The position numbers and the translations under genes are program-made. Below are positions 47,902-56,975 of a stretch of DNA of 64,000 nucleotides, piece by piece. The notes beneath the pieces are model-generated. The model was not told the origin of the DNA and searched no databases. It saw only the letters and a program-made list of their open reading frames with translations. The stretch is from positions 1,563,457 to 1,627,456 of the forward strand of contig NW_008705567.1 in the NCBI RefSeq assembly GCF_000186865.1, written 5' to 3'. Position 1 is the first letter of the stretch; each line of letters begins with the position of its first letter. The DNA is from Aureococcus anophagefferens (lineage: Eukaryota; Sar; Pelagophyceae; Pelagomonadales; Pelagomonadaceae).

Positions 47902-48402
47902 CTACGCGACGAACTCCTGGGGGATGAGCGGCTTGATGCGGAAGACGCTCGCCGCGCAGTGGATGACGACGGAGATGAAGACGACGATGCCCATGCCGAT
48001 GTTGAGCGTCGACGCGAGGGAGATGGTCCAGAGCTTCACGGGGCGCACGAACTTCGTCGGCGCCTTGGTGTTGGGCATGGCCGTCGGCACGGGCGTCGGC
48101 ACGGCCGACGGCGCCGGCGTCAGCGTCGGGCCGTGCGTCGGGTAGCGCGTGAACGTCGGGTCGGCCGTCGGCGCGAAGCTCCGCGTCGGCGCCGGCGCGG
48201 GCACGGCCGTCGGCGCGCGCGACACGTTCGTCGTCGGCGCGTAGGTCGACGGCGAGCTCGTGGGCGCGAGGCTCGGCGAGGGGCTCGACGACGGCGTGCT
48301 CGTCGACGGCAGGGGCGACGGCAGCGGCGTGGGGCACTCCGTGGGGGCGACGGTCTGGGCCGCGCCGGGCGCCGCGCAGAGGGCGAACAACAGAAGTGGC
48401 AT
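47902..48402 (-). CDS. Mucin-like single-pass surface protein
   Basis: The ATG at 48402 opens MPLLLFALCAAPGAAQ, a signal peptide; the frame extends to 48480. The ectodomain (about 100 residues) is almost entirely Ser, Thr, Pro and Ala with repeated APT/SPT motifs, expected to be heavily O-glycosylated. A membrane segment (TLNIGMGIVVFISVVIHCAA) precedes a short cytoplasmic tail. Likely a cell-surface or coat protein. Family unknown; composition rather than sequence defines it. Confidence 0.7.
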   Translation of the reverse strand: MPLLLFALCAAPGAAQTVAPTECPTPLPSPLPSTSTPSSSPSPSLAPTSSPSTYAPTTNVSRAPTAVPAPAPTRSFAPTADPTFTRYPTHGPTLTPAPSAVPTPVPTAMPNTKAPTKFVRPVKLWTISLASTLNIGMGIVVFISVVIHCAASVFRIKPLIPQEFVA

Positions 48403-48605
48403 GCGTGCGTGTCTCCTCCGGCTGCGCGGCGGGACGGGAGCGGTGCGCCGCGGGGGGCAGCTCCCCGAGTTAGCGGCCATCGTGTACCGGTGCTCTTTGC
48501 GGAAACGTGCAATGCACCTTTAACCCTCTCCTAGCCTAGCAACAATCACTCGTGTTCACGATGGTAGCCAGCTAAGGTAGCCCTCGTGTAGCCTAGAAAG
48601 TCGCC

Positions 48606-50465
48606 ATGCAGCCGCCGATGCCGCCGCCGCCGCCGGAGCAGGACACGTCGTCGGACGAGGAGGAGGCCGTCGAGGTGCTGGACCTGCGGCACCGCGGGCT
48701 CGCGGCGCTGCCGGAGCTGCCCCTGTCCCTCCTCGCGCTGCGCTGCGGCGACAACGCCATGGCGGCGCTGCCGCAAGGCATCGCGCAGCTCGAGGACCTG
48801 CGCGCGCTCGACGTCTCGCGCAACCGGTTGCGCTCCCTGCCGGCGGTGCTGCCGCGGAAGCTCGAAATCCTCGCGGCGGCCGAAAACGCGCTCGCGGAGC
48901 TGCCGGAGGCGCTGCCGGCGGGGCTGCGGTCCCTCGGGCTGGCGCACAACGACCTCGCGTGCCTCGCGCTGCCGCCGCTCGCGCACCTCGAGAGCCTCGC
49001 CGTCGGCGGGAACCGGCTCGCGGCCCTGCCGCCGGCGATCGGACGCCTCAAAACCCTGACGTCGCTGCTGGCCTACGACAACGACCTCGACGAGCTGCCG
49101 CCGGAGATCGGCGACCTCCCGCGCCTGAGCGTGCTGAAGGTCGGCGGCAACCGGCTCACGCACTTCCCGGAGGCGCTCGAGCGATGCGCGGCGCTCCGGG
49201 AGCTCCACGCGTACGGCAATCGGCTCGTCGCCGCGGCGCCCGCGGACCGCCTGTCCCATCTCAAGCGGCTCTGGCTCGGCGCGAATCGGCTGGCGGCCTT
49301 CGACGGCGCCGGGCTCGGCGGCCTCGAGGTGCTGGACCTCGAGCGGAACGAACGCCTCCGCGCGCTCTCGCTGCCGCCGCGCGCCGCGGAGCTGCGCCTC
49401 TACGGCCTCGTGGCGCTCGCCGCGGCGCCCGTCGCGCCGCCGACCTGCGCGACGCTGGTCTTGGGCGGCTGCGGGTTCGTCGAGCCGCCGAGGCTCCCGG
49501 CGCGCCTCGTGAGTTTGCGGCTCGAGAGCAACGGCCTCGCGGCGCTCCCGAAGGGCTTGGTCGCACCGCTCGAGCGGCTGCACGCGTCCGCGAACCGCCT
49601 GACGGCGCTGCCTGACGAGCTTTGCGACGTCGCGACGTTGAAGGTGCTGGACGTCGCGGCGAACCACATCGTCGAGCTACCCGCGGACCTCGGCCGCCTC
49701 GCGCGCCTCGAGCGCCTCTTCGTCGACCGCAATGCCCTCCGGGCGCTCCCGCGCAAGCTTTCGAAGACGCTCGTCGAGCTGCGCTGCTACGGGAACCCGA
49801 AGCTCCGCGAGACGCGGTGGCCCGCGATCCGGACGATCTACGCGGACCGGCGAGCCGGGCAGAGGCGGCGGCCCGCGGGGACGTTCCTCGACGGCGTCCA
49901 CGATCCGGCGTTGCCCTACGCGAACCTGCTCGTCGCTCGGGGGCACGCGCGCTGCGTCGTCGCCTTTGGGGCCATGGGCCTCGAGTGGGCGGGGACGCTC
50001 GCGCGCGCGCGGGTGGCCGCGGACGTGTGCCTCCTCTACGACGACGCGCAGACGTCCTACGGACGGGCGCCGGCGGCGCTCCGGGCCTTTTTGGCGAAGC
50101 TGCGGACGACCTACGCCGCGGTGTCGTTCCTCGGGTCGTCGCGCGGCGCCTACGGCGCGCTGCGCTACGCGGACCTCGCGACGGCCGACGTCGTCGCGCT
50201 CTCGCCGCTCCGGGCGGACATCCGCTGGCGGGACGACGACGACGCGCTCGAGTCGTTCCCGACGGACACCGTCGCGGCCCGGGTCCGCGTCCACGTCGGC
50301 GCGCGGAATCGCCGCGACGTCGCCGTGGCCGAACGAATACGGGCGGCCCACCTGCCAGGCGCCGAGATCGTCGCCGTGGCGGCCTCCGCGGGCCACGGGC
50401 CCGACCTCTACGCGCCGCCGTCGTCGCGCCTCGACGCTCTCGTGGGCGCCGAGCTCTTTAGTTAA
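48606..50465 (+). CDS. Leucine-rich-repeat protein fused to an alpha/beta-hydrolase-like domain
   Basis: This 619-residue frame has an acidic start, then about 15 LRRs of the bacterial/plant short type from residue 20 to 410 (LEDLRALDVSRNRLRSLPAV, LTSLLAYDNDLDELPPEIGD, LKVLDVAANHIVELPADLGR). The last 190 residues are an alpha/beta fold: CVVAFGAMGLEWAGTLAR, DVCLLYDDAQTSYG and SFLGSSRGAYGALRYADLAT, with a G-S-S-R-G elbow near residue 508, then ADVVALSPLRAD and AASAGHGPDLY supplying a possible catalytic His. Together this looks like an LRR-targeted esterase or a catalytically used scaffold. The combination is not one I know as a standard family. Confidence 0.8.
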   Translation: MQPPMPPPPPEQDTSSDEEEAVEVLDLRHRGLAALPELPLSLLALRCGDNAMAALPQGIAQLEDLRALDVSRNRLRSLPAVLPRKLEILAAAENALAELPEALPAGLRSLGLAHNDLACLALPPLAHLESLAVGGNRLAALPPAIGRLKTLTSLLAYDNDLDELPPEIGDLPRLSVLKVGGNRLTHFPEALERCAALRELHAYGNRLVAAAPADRLSHLKRLWLGANRLAAFDGAGLGGLEVLDLERNERLRALSLPPRAAELRLYGLVALAAAPVAPPTCATLVLGGCGFVEPPRLPARLVSLRLESNGLAALPKGLVAPLERLHASANRLTALPDELCDVATLKVLDVAANHIVELPADLGRLARLERLFVDRNALRALPRKLSKTLVELRCYGNPKLRETRWPAIRTIYADRRAGQRRRPAGTFLDGVHDPALPYANLLVARGHARCVVAFGAMGLEWAGTLARARVAADVCLLYDDAQTSYGRAPAALRAFLAKLRTTYAAVSFLGSSRGAYGALRYADLATADVVALSPLRADIRWRDDDDALESFPTDTVAARVRVHVGARNRRDVAVAERIRAAHLPGAEIVAVAASAGHGPDLYAPPSSRLDALVGAELFS

Positions 50466-50563
50466 TGTTGAAGTTGAAGTACAACCAAATGAATCGCTGA
50501 CTGAACCCCAAATTCTTGCTCGACGTTTTGGGCAGCCATAAAGAGTGTCCGAAAACCGGGACC

Positions 50564-51580
50564 ATGACGTCGTTTGCGGGGGACAACATGCGCGTGCTCT
50601 ATCCCGACATCGAGCCCTACGAGCACGGCATGCTCGACGTCGGCGACGGCCACGAGATCTACTGGGAGCTGAGCGGCAACCCGAGCGGCAAGCCCGCCGT
50701 CTTCCTCCACGGCGGCCCCGGCGGCGGCTGCGGCGTGCACACGCGCTGCTTCTTCGACCCCGCGGTCTACCGGATCTGCACCTTCGACCAGCGGGGCTGC
50801 AACCGGTCGACGCCCAACGCGTCGGACGACTGGGCCGCGTCCATCGTGTGCAACGACACGCCGCACCTCGTCGGCGACGTCGAGAAGCTGCGCGCCCACC
50901 TCGGGATCGATAAATGGGGCGTCGTGCTCGGCGGGAGCTGGGGCTCGACGCTGGGCCTCGCCTACGCGCAGACGCACCCGGACAGGCTCGAGGCGCTGGT
51001 CCTCCGGGGCTGCTTCCTCTTCATGCCCGACGAGGTCGACAACCTGTTCCAGAACGGCCACCAGGCCCTGAACCAACCGGAGGCCTGGGCGGGCTACGAG
51101 GAGCACATCCGGTCGACGCCGGGCGAGTGGGAGGTCGAGCGGACGAACCTGCTGGCCGCGTACTACAAGCGGCTCCGGTCCGACGACTCGGACGTCCGCA
51201 ACGCGGCCGCGCGCGCGTTCGTGTCCTACGAGCTCTCCGTGAGCACGACGTTCCCCAACTCGAAGAAGAAGGACCGCGTGCTGTCGACGCCGGAGATCCT
51301 CGTGCCCTTCGCGCTCTTCGAGGCGCACTACATGCTGAACAACGGCTTCCTGCGGCGCGGCCAGCTCCTCGACGACGTCGGCAAGATCGCGCACCTGCCC
51401 ATCACCATCGTCCACGGCCGCTGCGACTTCGTCTGCCGCCCGGAGGCGGCCTACCGGCTCTGGTGCGCCCTCGACAAGAAGGCGAAGCTCGAGATCGTCG
51501 ACGGCGCGGGCCACTCGGACACGGAGGTCGGCATCGTCGACGCCCTCGTGCGCGCCACGGACGAGCTCCGGTCCGCCTAG
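50564..51580 (+). CDS. pip: Proline iminopeptidase (peptidase S33)
   Basis: From the ATG at 50564 the product is 338 residues, near the usual family length. Diagnostic features are VFLHGGPGGGCGVHTRCFFD (oxyanion region), FDQRGCNRSTPNASDDW, VVLGGSWGSTLGLAYAQTHP (nucleophile Ser at about 125), IVHGRCDFVCRPEAAYRLW (Asp) and DGAGHSDTE (His). It removes N-terminal proline from peptides. No targeting peptide is apparent, so a cytosolic role in peptide turnover is likely. The family is common in bacteria and algae; codon usage here is that of the host. Confidence 0.9.
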   Translation: MTSFAGDNMRVLYPDIEPYEHGMLDVGDGHEIYWELSGNPSGKPAVFLHGGPGGGCGVHTRCFFDPAVYRICTFDQRGCNRSTPNASDDWAASIVCNDTPHLVGDVEKLRAHLGIDKWGVVLGGSWGSTLGLAYAQTHPDRLEALVLRGCFLFMPDEVDNLFQNGHQALNQPEAWAGYEEHIRSTPGEWEVERTNLLAAYYKRLRSDDSDVRNAAARAFVSYELSVSTTFPNSKKKDRVLSTPEILVPFALFEAHYMLNNGFLRRGQLLDDVGKIAHLPITIVHGRCDFVCRPEAAYRLWCALDKKAKLEIVDGAGHSDTEVGIVDALVRATDELRSA

Positions 51581-51631
51581 GGTCGCACACCCCCGCTGGC
51601 TAAGCCCCCGCGCTCTTCGAATTTACGCCGC

Positions 51632-52444
51632 CTAGAGCCGGAGGCCGCCGGCGCTCGCCTTCTTCGACGCGCCGCCCGGCGACAGGCAGCAGTCGCAGGA
51701 GAGGCAGCTCGACGCGTCGTCGGTCTTCGTCTTCCGCCCCGACGACTCGCGCTTCTTCCGCTCGCCCTCGGAGCTCCGGAGCCGGTTGAGCCGCTTCCGC
51801 GCTGCGCCGCACTGCCGCAGCACCCAGGCCTTGACCTCGTCGTCGCCGGCGCAGCGCAGCAGGTTGAACACGGGCGGGTCGTGCTTCTGCTCCTTCGTGA
51901 GCAGCAGCCGGATCTCGTCGTTGGACACGTCCGCGGGCACGGGCTTGTGGTTCACGCCGACGAGCAGGTCGCCGAACTCGATGGCCGCGCGGCCGCTCTG
52001 GCTCCGCACGTCGACGGCGGCGAACATGCCGCCGACGGCCGGCAGCGGCATCTCGGCCTGGGGCTTGATGCGCCCCCACTCGACGCCGATGCGCCGCTGG
52101 CCGCAGAAGACCGCGACCTCCGCGAACGACTCGGGGTGGTGCGGCCGCCAGAGCGTCGCCGGCACGGGCGCGCCGTCGTACTGCTCGCGGCTCGACATGA
52201 GCTGCTCGAGCTCGGGCCCGGCGGCGTTCCGCGGCACGCTGTGGCCGTTGATGGCCACGAGCACGTCGCCGCGCTCCACGCCGGGCAGCGAGCTCTCGCC
52301 GATGACGATGCGCCGCGAGCTCGCGGCCTCGTTCCCGAGGCGCACGGACCGGCTGATGGACCCGGCGGGGAACGTCGTCTTGTAGCAGCTCGCGAAGGCG
52401 TTGCCGCCGACCTTCTCCGTCGCCGGCGCCTCGGCGGCGCGCAT
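51632..52444 (-). CDS. Protein with two PDZ-like domains
   Basis: This 270-residue frame contains two PDZ-like modules. In the first, GVERGDVLVAINGHSVPRNA is the typical beta-strand and carboxylate-loop region; in the second, IEFGDLLVGVNHKPVPADVS plays that part. Residues 210-250 are basic, and the tail holds a Cys cluster (SSCLSCDCC), a possible palmitoylation or metal site. Probably an adaptor at membranes. It is unrelated in sequence to the PDZ array at 6.7-10.9 kb beyond the fold. Confidence 0.65.
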   Translation of the reverse strand: MRAAEAPATEKVGGNAFASCYKTTFPAGSISRSVRLGNEAASSRRIVIGESSLPGVERGDVLVAINGHSVPRNAAGPELEQLMSSREQYDGAPVPATLWRPHHPESFAEVAVFCGQRRIGVEWGRIKPQAEMPLPAVGGMFAAVDVRSQSGRAAIEFGDLLVGVNHKPVPADVSNDEIRLLLTKEQKHDPPVFNLLRCAGDDEVKAWVLRQCGAARKRLNRLRSSEGERKKRESSGRKTKTDDASSCLSCDCCLSPGGASKKASAGGLRL

Positions 52445-52778
52445 CCTGTTGCGATGCGGGCAGCCCGCGCGACGCCGGGAAAATCAGCGCTTCAAGCGGG
52501 CGCTAAATTAACTTCTTCAAGGTCGTCGAAGCAGGCAAAGCATCATGATGGCTCTCAAGACGCCTCTCAAGTTACCTCTCCAGATACCGAGGCCAAGTCC
52601 CCCTTGAAGAGGAGCCCCGGTGGCGGCGCGCCGCAGCGCGCGTCGAGGTCGCGGTCGGCCTTGCGGAGGGACTTGCAAGGCAGCGCGGGGCCTTCCGCCC
52701 GGGCCGCTTCCCGGCCGACTTCCCGAGCGCGCCCCGCGTCTCCGGGTGGGGAGGCTAGGACGGTACTAGGATAGGTTA

Positions 52779-54157
52779 TCAGTCGTTGCCCGCCCGGTTG
52801 CTGCCGCCCGCCAACGAGAACGACCCCATAGCACCCATGAAGCCGCCGCGGCGGCCCCGGAGACGCCGGACCTGCTGGACGGACGCATCTTTCAGCGCGA
52901 CGGGCTCGCCCTTCGGGCTCGGGACCTCCGAGGCGGCCGCGGGCTTCTGGGAGCCGCCGCGCGTGTTGCTGTGGCGGTACCGCGCCTCGACGAGCCGCGC
53001 GTGGTCGATGGGCAGCGTGAGGTCGATGTCCCCGAGCACGGCCTCGGCCGTCGAGAGGCGGCGGTCGATGTCGGTCTCGTACTCGTACTCGACCTGCTCG
53101 TTGATGTACACCGTGCGCTCCGCGTTGTCCGGCTTGAAGTGCACGTCGCCCGTCGAGAAGACCTTGAGCGTGTCGCCCTCCGTCGAGTAGAACTCGACGC
53201 CGAACGCGTCCGCCATCTCGTAGCGCGTCACCTTGAAGTTGATGTACGACTGCGACACGTAGGGGTCGTTCCACCACTGGTTGCCCCAGACCTCCGTGTC
53301 GAGCGTCGACGAGTCGCAGGTCGTGACGCAGTCCGCGCCGCTCGCGGTCTGCACCACGTTGCCGGACTCCGTGAGGTCGTAGGTCGACGTGTCGCCGTCC
53401 GAGTACGTGACCGTGATATCGCTGCCCGTCACCTCGGTGATATTCGCGGAGTAGGACTCGCCGTCGTCGTAGAGCGCGGAGACGGCGTCGCCGACCTCGC
53501 AGTAGTTGACCGCCGAGTCCGTCACGAGCTCGCCGCCGCTGAGGAGCGCCGACGGGCACTCGAAGCCCCCGTACCAGTAGCCGTCTTCCGAGTACGTGTT
53601 GTTCTCGCTGTAGTACTGGCAGCACGTGTGGCTCCCGACCTCGCAGTAGCACTTGGCGCACGCCGACGACACGCCGCCCGTGTTCGCGCGGCACGTCGAA
53701 GGGATGCCGTTCGGGCACGGGTACACGCCGCCGCTCGTGCCGGTCTGGCACTCCCAGTCGAACGGCACGACGAAGCCCGCGCGCTCGAACAGGTTCAAGT
53801 CGGCCGAGCCCAGGCCGAGCACGCCGAGGCTCTCCCCGTCTTCGAGGCGGCGGCGCATGGGCAGTTGGTAGTCGTCCAAGGTCGAGTAGTCGTCCGGGTC
53901 GACGCCGTGCCCGAGCGTCGTGGTGCCGATGGGCGCGGACGGCGTGTAGGTGTGGTTGTAGACCTGCGAGGCGCAGTGTGGAGGGGCTGCGAGGCGGGTG
54001 TGCGGGGCAGCGTTTGGACGCGGGATCGCACCATCTCCTCGACGTGGTCCAGCGTCGCCTCGATGCTCTCGAGGTCCTCGGAGGAGGTGGCGCTGGAGCT
54101 GCTGCCGAAGGCCGCGGCGCCGACGGCGAGCGCGAGGATCGCGTGCAGGCTGTACAT
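52779..54157 (-). CDS. Secreted protein with Tudor-like module, two exons
   Basis: Exon 1 (54157-54020) encodes MYSLHAILALAVGAAAFGSS, a signal peptide, plus a short helix. A 56-nt GT-AG intron (54019-53964) leads in phase to exon 2 (53963-52779), which starts VYNHTYTPSAPIG. The total is 440 residues. Mid-protein Cys residues (CQTGTSG, CAKCYCEVGSHTCCQYY) suggest disulfides. Residues 210-265 (CEVGDAVSALYDDGESYSAN, then VTYSDGDTSTYDL) match a Tudor/agenet-type barrel, a fold normally intracellular. The C-terminus is basic and Gly/Ser-rich. Function unknown. Confidence 0.65.
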
Positions 54158-54269
54158 CGCGCGGGCATCGCACGCTCGAATTTTGGCGGCTATCGTGAAG
54201 ATCTCAAGGTCGTCCTTGAAGATCTATTGAAGGCGAGGCGGAAGCATGGCGCTCGATTCGGCCTGATCG

Positions 54270-55388
54270 ATGCCCTGCGACTCGGCAACGCTGCTGCGCG
54301 ACGCGACGTTTCCCGTCGTCGTCGAGGGCGGCACCTACGGCGACGCGCTCGAGGCGTGCGATGCTGACGGCTGCGCCGTGCGCCGGCTCGACTTCGTCGT
54401 CCACCGGCCGACCTGCGGTGGTGCCTGCCCGCCGGCGAGTCCGGTCGCCGTGATTATCATCCACGCCGGCGGCTACGTGCGCAACGACGCCTGCGCCGAC
54501 TGCTGGTCCATGGAGGTCGCCGACTTCTTCGCGAGCCGCGGCGCCTTGGCGATCGCGGTCGACTACCGGCTGCGCCGCGACGACGGCCTCGCGCCGGAGG
54601 GCTTCGGCGACGGCTACGCGAACCGCTTCGGCAACTCCTGGCGGCCCTCGCCGGCGGCCATGTGGGCCGCGATCCGCGACGCGCGGGCCGCCGCGCGCCA
54701 CGCGCGGGGCGCGCTGGGGCTCGACTGCGTGCTCGCGGCGGGCAACTCCGCGGGCGCGACGTCCGCCGTCGCGATGGCGGCCCTCGGCGACGAGGCCGCG
54801 TACCGCGACGTCTTGGCGCCCGACGGCGCCCACGACGCGACGCTCGCGCACCTCGACGTCTCGTCGGCCGTCGACGGCGCGTTCGCGTTCGCGCCGACCG
54901 TCGACGGCGTCGACGTCCTCGACGACGCGGCCGACGTCTGGGCCGCCGCGTCCGCGCCGCTCTACGTCGCGCACAACGACGGCGACCCGACGAACGACGT
55001 CGCCAACTCCGAGTACGTCGCGGCGACCTACGGCGGCGCCGTCGAAGTGGAGATCCTCGCGGGCGACGCGCACGCGATCGCCGACGCGCCGCGCGCGCTC
55101 GCGGCGGGCCTCGCCTTCCTCGACGCCCGGGGCGTCGTCGACCTGCGCGACGCCGCGGCGCCGGGCGGCGCCGAGTTCCGCCGCTCCTGGAACGCGTCCG
55201 CGTGCGCCGTCTGCGGATCGTCGTCGTCGAGCGGCGGCGACGGCGCGGACCTCGCGATCGTCGTCGCCGCCGCGGCCATCTTCATCCTCGGCGTCGGCGG
55301 CGCCGTCGTCGCGGGGCTCGCCGTGCGCCGACGACGGCGGTCGACCTACGAGGACCCGGAGGAGCTGGCGAAGGTAATCCCGAGTTAG
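54270..55388 (+). CDS. Membrane-anchored alpha/beta-hydrolase (esterase-like)
   Basis: The frame from 54270 has 372 residues. The oxyanion motif is IIIHAGGYV (about 63), an HGGG variant, and the nucleophile elbow is AAGNSAGATSA (Ser at about 158), both as in hormone-sensitive-lipase-type esterases. YVAHNDGDPTND and GDAHAIAD could supply Asp and His. A hydrophobic segment near 327-350 (AIVVAAAAIFILGVGGAVVA) followed by RRRRR makes a type I membrane protein likely, yet no signal peptide is visible at this start, so a 5' exon may be missing. Its last 4 bp overlap the asparaginase gene tail-to-tail. Confidence 0.7.
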   Translation: MPCDSATLLRDATFPVVVEGGTYGDALEACDADGCAVRRLDFVVHRPTCGGACPPASPVAVIIIHAGGYVRNDACADCWSMEVADFFASRGALAIAVDYRLRRDDGLAPEGFGDGYANRFGNSWRPSPAAMWAAIRDARAAARHARGALGLDCVLAAGNSAGATSAVAMAALGDEAAYRDVLAPDGAHDATLAHLDVSSAVDGAFAFAPTVDGVDVLDDAADVWAAASAPLYVAHNDGDPTNDVANSEYVAATYGGAVEVEILAGDAHAIADAPRALAAGLAFLDARGVVDLRDAAAPGGAEFRRSWNASACAVCGSSSSSGGDGADLAIVVAAAAIFILGVGGAVVAGLAVRRRRRSTYEDPEELAKVIPS

Positions 55389-55461
55389 GCGCGGACGCGC
55401 GCGAGGACCAGCGCGCAGGCGAGGCCCAGGCCCAGGCCCGCGGCGAGGTCCGCGGCCCGCG

Positions 55462-55494
<33 letters not shown>

Positions 55495-56755
55495 TCTTCG
55501 GAACGACGGCGAGCTCCGCGTTCGAGTCGCTCCGCGCGCGCGCGTGCGGCGGCGGCGCGAGGAGGACGGTGCGCGAATTGTCCTTGGCCAGGAGCTTCGT
55601 CTTCTCCCAGAAGGGCCGGAGGTACGTGTCGACGTGGCTGAGCTCGCCGCGGAGGCTCACGCCGACGAGGCTCCGGACCTTGTCCGCGTCGCCGCCGTAG
55701 CGCCCGAAGAGGTAGGCGAGCTTCGTGGCCACGGCCTCGGTGGTCATGTCGCCCGCGGCGACGACGCCGACCTCCTCGAGCTGGCGGCCGACCTCGTAGG
55801 TCGAGAGCACGACGCCGCCGCGGAGGCACTGCGTCGTCGCGACGACGAGGACGCCGTTCCGCGCGGCGACGCGGAGCGCCGCGATAAAGCCGACGCGCCG
55901 CGCGGGCGCCGTGCCCGTGCCGTAGAGCTCGAGGACGACGGCCTTGAGCTCGCGGCTCTCGAGGCAGCGGTGCAGCGCGGCGTCGTCGAAGCCCGGGATC
56001 ATGCGGAAGACGAGGATCTTCGTCTCCATGTCCGTGAACGCGCGGCACGTCGCCGCCTCGCCCGGCCCCCGCCGCAGCGCGAGGTCGTAGCGCGAGTTCA
56101 GCGCGACGCCGACCGTCGCGAGGGGCGGGAAGTTCGGCGATCCGTAGGCGCCGAGCGACAGCGCGTCGACCTTCGTCGCGCGGTTGCCCCGGAGCAGCTT
56201 CTCGCCGAAGAAGATGCAGACCTCGGGCACCTGGCCGCCGCTCGCCGCGAAGATCATGGCCATGACCAGGTTGCGCCGCGCGTCGCTGTAGGCCTCCGCG
56301 AAGGGCACCATCGACCCCGTCAGCACGACGGGCTTCCGCAGCCCCTCGAGCATGAACGACAGCGCCGACGACGTGTAGGCCATCGTGTCCGTGCCCATGA
56401 TGACCACGAAGCCGTCGTAGCGCTCGTGCGCGTCGGCGATGTCCGTCGCGATGCGCTTCCAGTCGCCGGGCACGAAGTCGCCGCTGTCGAGCAAGGGCGC
56501 GTACTCGACGACCTCGTAGGCCGGCATGCGCCGCTCGCGCAGCTCGGGCATGAGCCGCATCTGCACGGCGAGGTAGCCCGCGCAGGGCTCGAGCGAGCCG
56601 TGCGCGTTCGGCTTCATGGCCATCGTGCCGCCCGTGAGGAGCACGAGGACCTTCGCCGACCGGTCCTCCTCCGTCAGCGACCCGCTCGAGCCGTGCGCAT
56701 TGAGGTTCGACGACGACGCCGAGGACGTGACCCTCTTGCTCTTGACGCGGAGCAT
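55385..56755 (-). CDS. L-asparaginase (type I-like) with C-terminal membrane anchor
   Basis: The ATG at 56755 gives 456 residues; an upstream in-frame ATG lies at 56788. The first catalytic motif is VLVLLTGGTMAM and the second is FVVIMGTDTMAYTSSALSFM, followed by KPVVLTGSMVPFAEAYSDAR. These fit bacterial-type asparaginases, which hydrolyse asparagine to aspartate and ammonia; the His or Asn before GTDT is Met here. After the enzyme come a polyproline run and a final hydrophobic segment (AADLAAGLGLGLACALVLAR), a tail anchor that the family normally lacks. Location would be a cytosol-facing membrane surface. Confidence 0.85.
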
Positions 56756-56975
56756 GGTGCTATATGAGCGGCGCTTCCGTGCTGTCAAGGCCTACTTTGC
56801 ACCCGATCATACGCTTGGCCCACGGTGTGGCAGAATCGCTGTAACCCTAGCCATTATTATGTTCATAACTAACTAGGCTGTAATCCTCGCACATGGTTGA
56901 AGGCATGTTGAATCCACATGGCCTCGTTAGACCTCACGCTAGGCTAGCCGGCGCCGAGCTCGCCCCCCCCCTAGC

